From assembly GCF_003248355.1 (NCBI RefSeq), contig NZ_QKWY01000002.1, positions 2,232,001 through 2,296,000 on the forward strand: a stretch of DNA of 64,000 nucleotides, read 5' to 3'. Below, piece by piece: positions 8,204 through 16,420 of the stretch (position 1 is its first letter; the number at the start of each line of letters is the position of its first letter). A program made the translations under genes and the position numbers. The notes under the pieces were generated by a model. The model worked only from the letters and a program-made list of their open reading frames with translations. It was not told the origin of the DNA and did not search any database. This DNA is from Streptomyces sp. AC1-42W (GTDB taxonomy: Bacteria; Actinomycetota; Actinomycetes; Streptomycetales; Streptomycetaceae).

Positions 8204-9202
8204 TCACGGCTTGACCGAGCGGTAGTAGCGCTTGGCTCCCTCGTGCAGCGGCAGCGGATCGGTGTAGATCGCCGTCCGCAGGTCCACCAGCTGGGCCGCG
8301 TGCACCTCGCGCCCGATGCGGTCCCGGCTGTCGATGACGGTACGGGTGAACGCCTCCGTCATCGCCGCGCCCGTGCGGTCCGTGGTGACCAGCACATTGG
8401 CGACCGCCACCGTGGGAACGGCCTGGCCCTGCTGCGCCTTGCGGTACGCGTCGGCCGGCATCACGGCCGAACGGTAGTAGCGCGTCGGGCCGCCCGCCGC
8501 CTGGAGCCGCTTGATCAGGGCGTCCTCCAGCGGCACGAGCCGCACCGGGAACCGGTCCGACAGATCGGCCACCGCCGTCGTCGGCAGCCCGCCGGACCAG
8601 AAGAACGCGTCGAGCTCACCCTCCTCCAGCAGCTTCGGCATGGTGTCGATGCCCACCGACAACGGCGTCACATCCTCGACGGGGTCCAGCCCCGCCGCCG
8701 TCATCAGCCGGTCCGCGACCAGCTTCACCCCCGACCCCGGCTGCCCCACCGCGACCCTGCGGCCCCGCAGATCCGCCACGCTCCCGATGTCCGAATCCCG
8801 CTTCACGACCAGCTGTATGTAGTCGTCGTACAGCCGCACACAGCCGCGCAGCCGCTCGTAGCCGGGCTTGCGGGCACGCAGATAGGTGGCGACGGCGTCG
8901 GTGGTGGCGATGGTGAAGTCCGCCTCGCCGGCCGCGACCCTGGCGAGGTTCTGCTGCGAACCCTCGCTGGTCTGGAGCTTTATCGACACCCGGGGAAGAT
9001 CCTTGGCCAGAGCACCCTTCAACCGCTCCCCGTACCGCTGGTAGACGCCGCTGCGCACCCCCGTACTGAACGACAGGCTGCCCGTGGGTTCCGGATCGCC
9101 GAGCGGGAACAGCCACCAGAGCAGCGTGCCGAGCACGACGGCGAGAGCGGCGCCCGCCCGGACGGAGCGGCGCCGGCCGATTCGGGACAGGGCCGGGAGC
9201 AT
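8204..9202 (-). CDS. TAXI-family TRAP solute-binding protein, orphan
   Basis: This 332-aa protein belongs to the TAXI class of binding proteins. It has an N-terminal hydrophobic anchor (about residues 19-36) with no lipobox, followed by GSLSFSTGVRSGVYQRYG, the typical start of the binding fold. The motifs EADFTIATTDAVA and GDLRGRRVAVGQPGSG-type segments match the family. TAXI proteins usually work with a fused TRAP permease; none is encoded nearby. Characterised TAXI proteins bind glutamate or related acids, so an accessory sensing role beside GluRK is conceivable (inference). The start at 9202 has only a weak ribosome site. Confidence 0.82.
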   Translation of the reverse strand: MLPALSRIGRRRSVRAGAALAVVLGTLLWWLFPLGDPEPTGSLSFSTGVRSGVYQRYGERLKGALAKDLPRVSIKLQTSEGSQQNLARVAAGEADFTIATTDAVATYLRARKPGYERLRGCVRLYDDYIQLVVKRDSDIGSVADLRGRRVAVGQPGSGVKLVADRLMTAAGLDPVEDVTPLSVGIDTMPKLLEEGELDAFFWSGGLPTTAVADLSDRFPVRLVPLEDALIKRLQAAGGPTRYYRSAVMPADAYRKAQQGQAVPTVAVANVLVTTDRTGAAMTEAFTRTVIDSRDRIGREVHAAQLVDLRTAIYTDPLPLHEGAKRYYRSVKP

Positions 9203-9325
9203 GGCGGCGATCCTGCCAGGTGGCCACCGGCCCTGGCCAGGGCCGTCCGCCGGATCACCCGCCGCTCGCCCACCGGACCGCCCGCCGGATCGCCCGCCCG
9301 AGGCGGACGGGTGCCGGGCAGCGCC

Positions 9326-9331
9326 TACCCT
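9326..9331 (+). promoter_or_regulatory. Leaderless -10 element of miaB
   Basis: TACCCT ends 6 bp before the miaB ATG. A -10 box at this distance places transcription start at or next to the start codon, the pattern of Streptomyces leaderless mRNAs. No ribosome-binding site is present. Confidence 0.6.
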
Positions 9332-9337
9332 TGTCGC

Positions 9338-10858
9338 ATGAGCAGCGGCAACCGGAGCGAAGCAGTGGACGTCAGAAGAAGCTATGAGGTGCGCACCTAC
9401 GGGTGCCAGATGAACGTCCACGACTCCGAGCGTTTGTCGGGGCTCCTGGAGGACGCCGGATACGTCCGGGCGCCCGAGGGCTCCGACGGCGACGCCGACG
9501 TCGTCGTCTTCAACACCTGCGCCGTCCGCGAGAACGCCGACAACAAGCTGTACGGCAACCTCGGCCGGCTCGCCCCGATGAAGACCAAGCGCCCCGGCAT
9601 GCAGATCGCCGTCGGCGGCTGCCTCGCCCAGAAGGACCGCGACACCATCGTCCGGCGCGCCCCCTGGGTCGACGTCGTCTTCGGCACGCACAACATCGGC
9701 AAGCTGCCCGTGCTGCTGGAGCGCGCCCGCGTCCAGGAGGAGGCGCAGGTCGAGATCGCCGAGTCCCTGGAGGCCTTCCCCTCCACGCTGCCCACCCGCC
9801 GCGAGTCCGCGTACGCCGCGTGGGTCTCCATCTCCGTGGGCTGCAACAACACCTGCACCTTCTGCATCGTCCCGGCCCTGCGCGGGAAGGAGAAGGACCG
9901 CCGCACCGGCGACATCCTCGCCGAGATCGAGGCCCTGGTCGCCGAAGGCGTCTCCGAGATCACCCTCCTCGGACAGAACGTCAACGCGTACGGCTCCGAC
10001 ATCGGCGACCGGGAGGCGTTCTCCAAGCTGCTGCGCGCCTGCGGGAAGATCGAGGGCCTGGAGCGCGTCCGCTTCACCTCGCCGCACCCCCGCGACTTCA
10101 CCGACGACGTCATCGCCGCCATGGCCCAGACGCCCAACGTGATGCCGCAGCTGCACATGCCGATGCAGTCCGGATCGGACAAGGTCCTCAAGGCGATGCG
10201 CCGCTCGTACCGGCAGGAACGCTTCCTCGGCATCATCGAGAAGGTCCGCGCCGCGATGCCCGACGCCGCCATCTCCACCGACATCATCGTCGGCTTCCCC
10301 GGCGAGACCGAGGAGGACTTCGAGCAGACCATGCACGCGGTCCGCGAGGCCCGCTTCGCGAACGCCTTCACCTTCCAGTACTCCAAGCGGCCCGGCACCC
10401 CCGCCGCCGACATGGAGGGGCAGATCCCCAAGGAGGTCGTCCAGGAACGCTACATGCGCCTGTCCGCCCTCCAGGAGGCGATCTCCTGGGACGAGAACAA
10501 GAAGCAGATCGGCCGCACCCTGGAGGTCATGGTCGCCGAGGGCGAGGGCCGCAAGGACGGAGCCACCCACCGGCTGTCCGGCCGCGCCCCCGACAACCGC
10601 CTGGTCCACTTCACCAAGCCGGACCAGGACGTGCGCCCCGGCGACGTGGTGACCGTCGAGATCACCTACGCCGCCCCGCACCACCTGCTCGCCGAGGGCG
10701 CCCCGGTCGCGGTGCGCAGGACCCGCTCGGGCGACGCCTGGGAGAAGCGCAACGCGGCCGAGGCCGCCAAGCCGGCCGGCGTCATGCTCGGCCTGCCCGG
10801 CATCGGCGCCCCGGCGCCCCTGCCCGCGACGGCCGCGCCGGGCTGCGGCTGCGACTGA
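9338..10858 (+). CDS. miaB: tRNA-2-methylthio-N6-dimethylallyladenosine synthase MiaB
   Basis: This 506-aa radical-SAM methylthiotransferase adds the 2-methylthio group to i6A37 in tRNA, after MiaA. The N-terminal UPF0004 domain supplies three cluster cysteines (YGCQMN, NTCAVR, GGCLAQ). The radical-SAM CxxxCxxC motif is GCNNTCTFC (Cys169, 173, 176). A TRAM domain follows near residues 385-450 and the protein ends CGCD. The start at 9338 gives the conserved RSYEVRTYGCQMN about 20 residues in. The gene is leaderless by sequence. miaA lies 3 kb downstream, beyond the IS element. Confidence 0.95.
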   Translation: MSSGNRSEAVDVRRSYEVRTYGCQMNVHDSERLSGLLEDAGYVRAPEGSDGDADVVVFNTCAVRENADNKLYGNLGRLAPMKTKRPGMQIAVGGCLAQKDRDTIVRRAPWVDVVFGTHNIGKLPVLLERARVQEEAQVEIAESLEAFPSTLPTRRESAYAAWVSISVGCNNTCTFCIVPALRGKEKDRRTGDILAEIEALVAEGVSEITLLGQNVNAYGSDIGDREAFSKLLRACGKIEGLERVRFTSPHPRDFTDDVIAAMAQTPNVMPQLHMPMQSGSDKVLKAMRRSYRQERFLGIIEKVRAAMPDAAISTDIIVGFPGETEEDFEQTMHAVREARFANAFTFQYSKRPGTPAADMEGQIPKEVVQERYMRLSALQEAISWDENKKQIGRTLEVMVAEGEGRKDGATHRLSGRAPDNRLVHFTKPDQDVRPGDVVTVEITYAAPHHLLAEGAPVAVRRTRSGDAWEKRNAAEAAKPAGVMLGLPGIGAPAPLPATAAPGCGCD

Positions 10859-10939
10859 GCCCTCGGGCGACGGGGCGGGGCGCGCGGTCCGGCGCCCGCC
10901 CCGCCGCGCACCCCGTGAGGCGACGAGCACGTCCCGCAG

Positions 10940-10945
10940 TACGCT
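10940..10945 (+). promoter_or_regulatory. Leaderless -10 element of the extradiol-dioxygenase-like gene
   Basis: TACGCT lies 7 bp before the ATG at 10953, with no ribosome site in between. Confidence 0.55.
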
Positions 10946-10952
10946 GCCGACC

Positions 10953-11666
10953 ATGCTTGTCGCCGCCGCAGTCTGCCCCTGTCCGCCACTGCTCGTCCCC
11001 GATGTGGCCGCCGGTGCCGCGCCCGAACTGGACGCCGCCCGCACGGCGTGCACCGACGCCCTGGGCGTCCTCGCGGCCTCCCGGCCCGACCTGCTCGTGG
11101 TGATCGGCCCGGCCGCGCAGGCCGGGCGCGGTCCCCACCCGGAGGGGGCCGCCGGCGACTTCCGCGCGTTCGGCGTCGAGCTGCGGGTTCGGCTCGGCCG
11201 GGACCGGGGAACACCGCCGGACCGCCCGCTGCCGCCGTCGCTCGCCGTGGGCGCCTGGCTGCTGGAGCGTACGGGCTGGGCGGACGCGCCCGTCGAGGGC
11301 CTCGGCGTGGGCGAACCCCTGGAGACCGCCCGCTGCGTGGAGACCGGGCGGGAGCTGGCCCGTCGCGCGGACCGGGTCGCCCTGCTGGTCATGGGCGACG
11401 GCAGCGCCTGCCGCACCGTGAAGGCTCCGGGCTACCTGGACGAGCGTGCCGCCCACTTCGACGCGGCCGCCGCACGGGCCCTCGGCGCCGCCGACCCGGA
11501 AGCGCTGGCCGCCCTGGACGAGGCCCTGGCGTACGAACTCAAGGCCGCCGGGCGCGCGCCCTGGCAGGTGCTCGCCGGGGCGGCCGAGGGCGCAGGGCTC
11601 GACGGGCGGCTGCTGTACGAGGACGCGCCGTACGGGGTGGGCTACCTGGTCGCCGCCTGGTCCTGA
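10953..11666 (+). CDS. Class III extradiol dioxygenase-like (LigB fold) protein, probably non-catalytic
   Basis: This 237-aa protein resembles the LigB/Memo-type fold of class III extradiol dioxygenases. Where active members have VPHPPLL at the N-terminus, this one has VCPCPPLL. The second expected metal histidine, after a DLVVVISP-like strand, is replaced in LLVVIGPAAQ. With both usual iron ligands missing, ring cleavage is unlikely. The C-terminus ends YGVGYLVAAWS, a conserved tail in this group. It sits alone between miaB and the IS element; in most relatives it would be convergent with the small antitoxin-like gene. Function unknown. Confidence 0.7.
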   Translation: MLVAAAVCPCPPLLVPDVAAGAAPELDAARTACTDALGVLAASRPDLLVVIGPAAQAGRGPHPEGAAGDFRAFGVELRVRLGRDRGTPPDRPLPPSLAVGAWLLERTGWADAPVEGLGVGEPLETARCVETGRELARRADRVALLVMGDGSACRTVKAPGYLDERAAHFDAAAARALGAADPEALAALDEALAYELKAAGRAPWQVLAGAAEGAGLDGRLLYEDAPYGVGYLVAAWS

Positions 11667-11685
11667 ACGGACCGCCCACGGCGAA

Positions 11686-11696
11686 GGGCCCCGGAG
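11686..11696. terminator. Left half of a convergent terminator split by the IS
   Basis: GGGCCCCGGAG here pairs perfectly with CTCCGGGGCCC at 13506-13516. Together with loop CAGTCGCG they would form a bidirectional terminator between the convergent dioxygenase-like and antitoxin-like genes. The IS now separates the arms by 1.8 kb. Confidence 0.75.
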
Positions 11697-11731
11697 CAGT
11701 CGCGGACGCTGTTGGTTTATTCGGGGCCTGC

Positions 11732-13417
11732 TTACTTCGCCCCGTCGATCGTTTGGTCGGCGGGGCGGAGTGCTGCGAAGTGGCTGGTGCGGGTGCGGGC
11801 TCGTGGTTGGCCGGTGAGGTGGGCGTCGATGCGGGCGAGGTTGATGGCGGCGCCGGTGAGCTGGTGCTGGAGGCTGGTCTTCGCGAGCCCGCGGTAGCGG
11901 GATCTGCGCAGGCCGCAGCGCCCGACGGCCTGGGAGATGGTGCCCTCGACACCTGCTCGGATCTTGTACCGCTCCTTCCACGTATCGGTTTGCTGCTCGG
12001 CTCGGGCAGTGCGAACGGTTTCGTGTTCGTCGCGGCCCTGCCGGAGGTTGAGCTCGCGGCGTCGTGGCGAGGGGGAGTTGACGCATTCGCGCAGGTGGGG
12101 GCAGGGGCGGCAGTCGGCCGGGCTGAAGCGGACCCGGATGACGGGCAGGTTCTGCTGGGAATGCCGCTCGGCCCACTGCGTACTGACGACACCGTTCGGG
12201 CAGGTCACCCGCTCGCGGTCCCAGTCGATGGTGAAGGCGTCCTGCCCGAAGGGACCGTCGGCCGACGCGGCGGTGTTGGCGGCCATCGGCCCGTGCAGGG
12301 CGATGCCGTGCTCCCGGCGGGCGGCAACGACCTGGCCGGCCGTGGGATATCCGGCATCGACCCAGTGCTCACCGGGCAGGCAGTCCCGCCCGGCCAGCCC
12401 GTCATGAATCTCGGGGACCGTCACACTGTCGTGGACGGTGGCGAGGGTGGTGGCCACATTCGTGATCAGGTTCGGGGCGTCCGTCTCGCAGGTCTCGGTC
12501 AGGTGAACCTTGTATCCGTCCCACAGAGTGTCCCGTTTGACGCTGCCGCGGGCCTCAACGTCATACGGGGTGACCAGGCGCAACGCGCCCGGCGGGCGGT
12601 CTTTTGGGTCCCTGCGCCTCACCTCGCCCTCCACCAGGTGGAAGTGCTGGACCCACATCTGCCGCAAGGTCTCCACCTCCGCCAGGGCACCCAGACCGGC
12701 CGGCGTGTCCGCGGCGAAGACCGCCTCAAGCAGACGCATCCCGTCACGGCCGACCCGCAGGCCCACCTCATCCCGTTTCGTGCGGGCCTTGGGAAACCGG
12801 GAGTCCTCGGCCCTGGTGGCGTAGTGCCTGAACCAGTCCGGCTCCGCGATATCCGACAGCCAGTCCGGGGCGGCCTGGGCGAGCGCGTTGAGCGCCGCGC
12901 GCAGGCTCTCGGCCACCATCTCCAGCCAGGACAGCTCACGGGCGGCCGACAGCACATGCGTGGCATCGGTGCGGGCCCGACCCGCCGTCTTGAGCAGGCC
13001 CTTCTCCCGGGCCGCGATCAGGATTCCGTCCAGTACCCGCCGCCCGGCATCGGCCTCTACCAGCCGGTCCCTGAACTCCGACAGCACCGAGAAGTCGAAC
13101 CCCGGATCGTCGAGCTGGAGGCCGAGTGCGTATTTGACATCGATCCTGGCCCGGACCGCTTCCGCGGCCTGCCGGTCGGTGAGCCCTTCGAGGAACTGCA
13201 ACACCAGTACCAGCGCGAGACGACCCGGTGACCAGGCAGGCCTGCCCCGTGCCGGGAACAGGTCCGCGAACTCCTCGTCGGTGAACAACGGCCCCAGCTC
13301 GTCCCTCACCCGGATCGCCAGGCTCCCCTTCGGGAACGCGGCCCGCGCCACCCGCACCGTCTCCGCCGGGATCTCCCCCGACCCCTTCGGCTGCAACGAC
13401 ATCCGCACCCACCCCAT
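11732..13417 (-). CDS. IS1182-family transposase
   Basis: This 561-aa DDE transposase catalyses movement of the surrounding IS. The N-terminal part (MSLQPKG, then VRDELGPLFTDEEFADLFPARGRP) is the conserved DUF772-type domain. Likely catalytic residues are the Asp in RTDATHVLS, the Asp in HWVDAGYPT and the Glu in RAGVEGTISQAV. A CRPCPHLREC cluster may bind zinc. The frame is intact and full length, so the element may be active. An internal start at Met6 (13402, MSLQPKG) matches relatives better; 13417 is the longest option. Insertion interrupts only a terminator, not a gene. Confidence 0.92.
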   Translation of the reverse strand: MGWVRMSLQPKGSGEIPAETVRVARAAFPKGSLAIRVRDELGPLFTDEEFADLFPARGRPAWSPGRLALVLVLQFLEGLTDRQAAEAVRARIDVKYALGLQLDDPGFDFSVLSEFRDRLVEADAGRRVLDGILIAAREKGLLKTAGRARTDATHVLSAARELSWLEMVAESLRAALNALAQAAPDWLSDIAEPDWFRHYATRAEDSRFPKARTKRDEVGLRVGRDGMRLLEAVFAADTPAGLGALAEVETLRQMWVQHFHLVEGEVRRRDPKDRPPGALRLVTPYDVEARGSVKRDTLWDGYKVHLTETCETDAPNLITNVATTLATVHDSVTVPEIHDGLAGRDCLPGEHWVDAGYPTAGQVVAARREHGIALHGPMAANTAASADGPFGQDAFTIDWDRERVTCPNGVVSTQWAERHSQQNLPVIRVRFSPADCRPCPHLRECVNSPSPRRRELNLRQGRDEHETVRTARAEQQTDTWKERYKIRAGVEGTISQAVGRCGLRRSRYRGLAKTSLQHQLTGAAINLARIDAHLTGQPRARTRTSHFAALRPADQTIDGAK

Positions 13418-13426
13418 ACGACAACG

Positions 13427-13466
13427 TCGGCCTTCAAGACCACAACCGGGTCTCGAAGGCCGACGT
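13427..13466. promoter_or_regulatory. Hairpin inside the IS right end, upstream of the transposase
   Basis: GTCGGCCTTC and its exact complement GAAGGCCGAC flank a partly paired AAGACC/GGGTCT interior. It lies just upstream of the transposase start. Such structures in other insertion sequences limit read-in expression from outside promoters; that role is inferred here. Confidence 0.5.
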
Positions 13467-13505
13467 CACGCTCGGCCCCGAATTCGCCAACAGCGTCCAG
13501 TCGCG

Positions 13506-13516
13506 CTCCGGGGCCC
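13506..13516. terminator. Right half of the split convergent terminator
   Basis: CTCCGGGGCCC is the exact complement of the arm at 11686-11696. It now follows the right target-site duplication. Confidence 0.75.
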
Positions 13517-13539
13517 CTCCGCGTCTACGCCGGAGCGCG

Positions 13540-13779
13540 TCAGGCGGCCGGCGGCGGCGTCGTGCCGTCGTTCTTGTTCGCCAGCTTGTCCACCGCGTCC
13601 TTGGCCTTCTGCCGGCCGGTCACGATCTTGTCGCTGTACTTGCCCTTGGTCTTCTGGTCCACCGTACGGGCGGCCTTCTCCAGGCCCTGGTCGATCTTGT
13701 CCCCGTGCTGCTGCGCGAGGTCGCTGACCTTCTCCTTCGCCGGGGCCAGCTTCGCCTTCACACTGTCCATGAAGCCCAT
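13540..13779 (-). CDS. Small MT0933/Rv0909-type antitoxin-like protein
   Basis: This 79-aa, highly charged protein reads MGFMDSVKAKLAPAKEKVSDL at the start and has repeated amphipathic helices. It resembles the MT0933_antitox family (pfam14013). Such proteins were named antitoxins from mycobacterial pairs, where a toxin gene is adjacent. No toxin gene is seen here; the neighbours are the IS and miaA. ATG 13779 has GGAGAAGGTG upstream. Streptomyces genomes commonly carry this gene alone beside miaA, so the antitoxin label may be historical. Confidence 0.7.
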   Translation of the reverse strand: MGFMDSVKAKLAPAKEKVSDLAQQHGDKIDQGLEKAARTVDQKTKGKYSDKIVTGRQKAKDAVDKLANKNDGTTPPPAA

Positions 13780-13924
13780 CGGGCACCTTCTCCGCTCGGA
13801 AATTGTGAGAAATAACCCATATGTACATCCAGTGTACGGGTATGCCCGCACTGTTGCGTCACCTTCCCCGTCCGAGCTTCGCTCATTCGGGATGCGAGCC
13901 GGAGGTTTGGGGGAGACTGGGCCG

Positions 13925-14863
13925 GTGACAAGCTCAGCTCCCGCACCCCGGGTCATCACCGTCGTCGGTCCCACCGCAGCAGGCAAGTCCGACCTGGGCG
14001 TGTACCTCGCCCAGCAGCTCGACGGCGAGGTGGTCAACGCCGACTCCATGCAGCTCTACCGGGGGATGGACATCGGCACCGCCAAGCTGACGCTCGCCGA
14101 GCGCGCGGCCGTCCCGCACCGGCTGCTGGACATCTGGGACGTCACCGAGACCGCCAGCGTCGCCGAGTACCAGCGCCTCGCCCGCGCCGAGATCGACCGG
14201 CTGCTCGCCGAGGGCCGCACCCCCATCCTGGTCGGCGGCTCCGGCCTGTACGTGAAGGGCGCCATCGACGCCCTGGAGTTCCCCGGCACCGACCCCGGCA
14301 TCCGGGCCGCCCTGGAGGCGGAACTGGCCGAACACGGCTCCGGGGTCCTGCACGCGCGCCTCGCCGCCGCCGACCCCGAGGCCGCCCGCGCGATCCTCCC
14401 GAGCAACGGCCGGCGCATCGTCCGGGCCCTGGAGGTCATCGAGATCACCGGCAAGCCGTTCACCGCCAACCTCCCCGGCGACGACGCGGTCTACGACGCC
14501 GTCCAGATCGGCGTCGACGTGGAGCGCCCCGAACTCGACGAGCGCATCGCCCGCCGCGTCGACCGCATGTGGGACGACGGACTCGTGGACGAGGTGCGCG
14601 ACCTGGAGACGCGGGGGCTGCGCGAGGGGCGCACCGCCTCCCGCGCCCTCGGCTACCAGCAGGTGCTCTCCGCACTCGCCGGCGAGTGCAGCGAGGACCA
14701 GGCGCGCACCGAGACCGTGCGCGCCACCAAACGCTTCGCGCGCCGTCAGGACTCCTGGTTCCGCCGCGACCCGCGTGTCCAATGGCTCAGCGGCGCGGCG
14801 GAACATCGGGGGGAACTCCCGCACCAGGCCCTGGCGTTGGTCGAACGAGCGGTTACAGCCTGA
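13925..14863 (+). CDS. miaA: tRNA dimethylallyltransferase MiaA
   Basis: This 312-aa enzyme transfers dimethylallyl from DMAPP to A37 of tRNAs reading UNN codons, giving MiaB its substrate. The P-loop GPTAAGKS is at residues 15-22. DSMQLYRGMDIGTAK and ILVGGSGLYVKG are family signatures, and RASRALGYQQVL-type sequence appears near the C-terminus. The GTG at 13925 places the P-loop at the usual distance. No strong ribosome site precedes it; GAGACT lies 6 bp upstream, a poor leaderless -10. Confidence 0.95.
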   Translation: MTSSAPAPRVITVVGPTAAGKSDLGVYLAQQLDGEVVNADSMQLYRGMDIGTAKLTLAERAAVPHRLLDIWDVTETASVAEYQRLARAEIDRLLAEGRTPILVGGSGLYVKGAIDALEFPGTDPGIRAALEAELAEHGSGVLHARLAAADPEAARAILPSNGRRIVRALEVIEITGKPFTANLPGDDAVYDAVQIGVDVERPELDERIARRVDRMWDDGLVDEVRDLETRGLREGRTASRALGYQQVLSALAGECSEDQARTETVRATKRFARRQDSWFRRDPRVQWLSGAAEHRGELPHQALALVERAVTA

Positions 14864-14961
14864 TCACGTGATGGCATCGGGACGCTCCGCCCGTCATTTC
14901 GGCGACGCCGGGCGTGCCATCATCGAGCATCGATCGACTGGAGTCCGAGTTGGGAGGGCGC

Positions 14962-15450
14962 GTGGCGATGGAGGCCGGCCCTCGCGACACGGAACAAGAC
15001 ACACCGGAACAAGGCGTACCGGGACAAGACCTGCCGGAACACGGCACGTCGGACAGCGGCCGCGAGGCCGCGGGCCTCAGCCCGGACGGGCCCGACGAGC
15101 TGGACGTGGCCCCCGAGGTCGAGGTGGAGCTGCGCCCCGCCCGCCGGCTGCGCATCTGGCAGCTCGCGCCCATCGTCACGCTCGCCGCGGTCGGCTCGCT
15201 GATGTTCGCCTTCCCGCTCGCCTTCGAGTTCGGGGACGGCGGCGCGGTCGTCGCCATGCTCGGCCTGCTCATCAGCTGCTGCGCCGCCGGCTGGTCCATG
15301 ATGGCCGCCCGCCGCGTCGGCCACACCTGGCCGGGACTGCCGCCCAGGGGTGCGCCCCAGCGCCCCGACTGGCGGGTGGTCGCGCTCTACGCCGGCATCT
15401 GCGCCGTGCTCGTCGCACTCGCCGTCTGGCGCGTGGCCCGGCTGCGCTGA
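14962..15450 (+). CDS. Small integral membrane protein of unknown function
   Basis: This ~162-aa protein has an acidic, Pro/Glu-rich soluble N-terminus (residues 1-~60). Three hydrophobic segments follow: WQLAPIVTLAAVGSLMFAF, a GLLISCCAAGWSMM region, and VALYAGICAVLVALAVW near the end. GTG 14962 is preferred because GGGAGGG lies 4 bases upstream; an upstream in-frame GTG at 14914 lacks one. It lies between miaA and dapF in the same direction. No recognised domain; conserved position suggests a Streptomyces core membrane protein. Confidence 0.7.
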   Translation: MAMEAGPRDTEQDTPEQGVPGQDLPEHGTSDSGREAAGLSPDGPDELDVAPEVEVELRPARRLRIWQLAPIVTLAAVGSLMFAFPLAFEFGDGGAVVAMLGLLISCCAAGWSMMAARRVGHTWPGLPPRGAPQRPDWRVVALYAGICAVLVALAVWRVARLR

Positions 15451-15535
15451 CCGGCTCCCCGGACCCCCTTCCGTACGCCGTCCCGTACGCCGTCCGCGTG
15501 CCGGGACGGTTTGCCGTGCCACCGGTGGCGCCTCG

Positions 15536-15541
15536 TACAGT
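15536..15541 (+). promoter_or_regulatory. Leaderless -10 element of dapF
   Basis: TACAGT lies exactly 6 bp before the dapF GTG, with no ribosome site between them. Confidence 0.6.
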
Positions 15542-15547
15542 TGTCCC

Positions 15548-16420
15548 GTGACCACCTCGCAGATCGCCTTCCTCAAGGGCCACGGCACCGAGAACGACTT
15601 CGTGATCGTTCCCGACCCGGACAACGCCGTCGCCCTGCCCGCCCCCGTCGTCGCCCGGCTCTGCGACCGCCGCGCCGGCATCGGCGGCGACGGCCTCCTG
15701 CACGTCGTGCGCTCCGCCGCGCACCCCGAGGCGCGGGACATGGCGTCGGACGCCGAGTGGTTCATGGACTACCGCAACGCGGACGGCTCCGTCGCCGAGA
15801 TGTGCGGCAACGGCGTACGGGTCTTCGCCCGCTACCTCCAGCGTGCCGGACTCGTCGAGGAGGGCGACCTCGCCGTCGCCACACGCGGCGGCGTGAAGCA
15901 GGTCCACCTCGCCAAGAACGGCGACGTCACCGTCTCCATGGGCCGCTCCCTGCTGCCCGCCGACGGGGTCACCGTCAGCGTCGGCGGCCGCGACTGGAGC
16001 GCCCGCAACGTCAACATGGGCAACCCGCACGCCGTCGCCTTCGTGGCGGACCTGGCCCACGCCGGCGACCTGCTCGCCGAGCCCGCCTTCGCCCCCGCCG
16101 CCGTCTACCCGGACGGCGTCAACATCGAGTTCGTCGTGGACCGGGGCCCCCGCCACGTCGCCATGCGGGTCCACGAGCGCGGCTCCGGCGAGACCCGCTC
16201 CTGCGGCACCGGGGCCTGCGCGGTCGCGGTCGCGGCGGCCCGCCGGGACGGCGCCGACCCCGCGGAGACCGGCGAGCCGGTCACGTACACCGTCGATCTG
16301 CCGGGCGGCAGCCTCGTCATCACCGAGCACCCGGACGGCGGGATCGAGATGACCGGACCGGCCGTCATCGTCGCCGAGGGCACGATCGACCCCGCCTGGC
16401 TCGAAACGCCGAACGGCTAA
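15548..16420 (+). CDS. dapF: Diaminopimelate epimerase DapF
   Basis: This 290-aa enzyme converts LL- to meso-diaminopimelate for lysine and, in relatives, peptidoglycan. Streptomyces walls use LL-DAP, so here it mainly serves lysine synthesis. The two catalytic cysteines are Cys86 (AEMCGNGVR) and Cys219 (RSCGTGACA). FLKGHGTENDFVI at the N-terminus binds substrate. GTG 15548 is supported by the leaderless -10 and by alignment of FLKGHGTENDF at residue 8. Normal length. Confidence 0.95.
   Translation: MTTSQIAFLKGHGTENDFVIVPDPDNAVALPAPVVARLCDRRAGIGGDGLLHVVRSAAHPEARDMASDAEWFMDYRNADGSVAEMCGNGVRVFARYLQRAGLVEEGDLAVATRGGVKQVHLAKNGDVTVSMGRSLLPADGVTVSVGGRDWSARNVNMGNPHAVAFVADLAHAGDLLAEPAFAPAAVYPDGVNIEFVVDRGPRHVAMRVHERGSGETRSCGTGACAVAVAAARRDGADPAETGEPVTYTVDLPGGSLVITEHPDGGIEMTGPAVIVAEGTIDPAWLETPNG

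Larger units (their letters stand above)
11705..13497 (-). mobile_element. IS1182-family insertion sequence, complete, 1793 bp
   Basis: The element is bounded by inverted repeats beginning GACGCTGTTGG at 11705 and ending with its complement at 13497. The repeats extend to 24 bp with three mismatches. It is flanked by an 8-bp direct repeat CAGTCGCG (11697-11704 and 13498-13505), a target-site duplication. It carries one intact transposase gene on the minus strand. Removing the IS and one repeat restores an 11-bp-stem hairpin, so the insertion hit a terminator loop. Confidence 0.9.

Noticed and set aside
13862..13924. Leaderless promoter for miaA (GAGACT 6 bp before GTG)
   Set aside because: The first base of the -10 is G instead of T, which is a poor match; start-site mapping would be needed.
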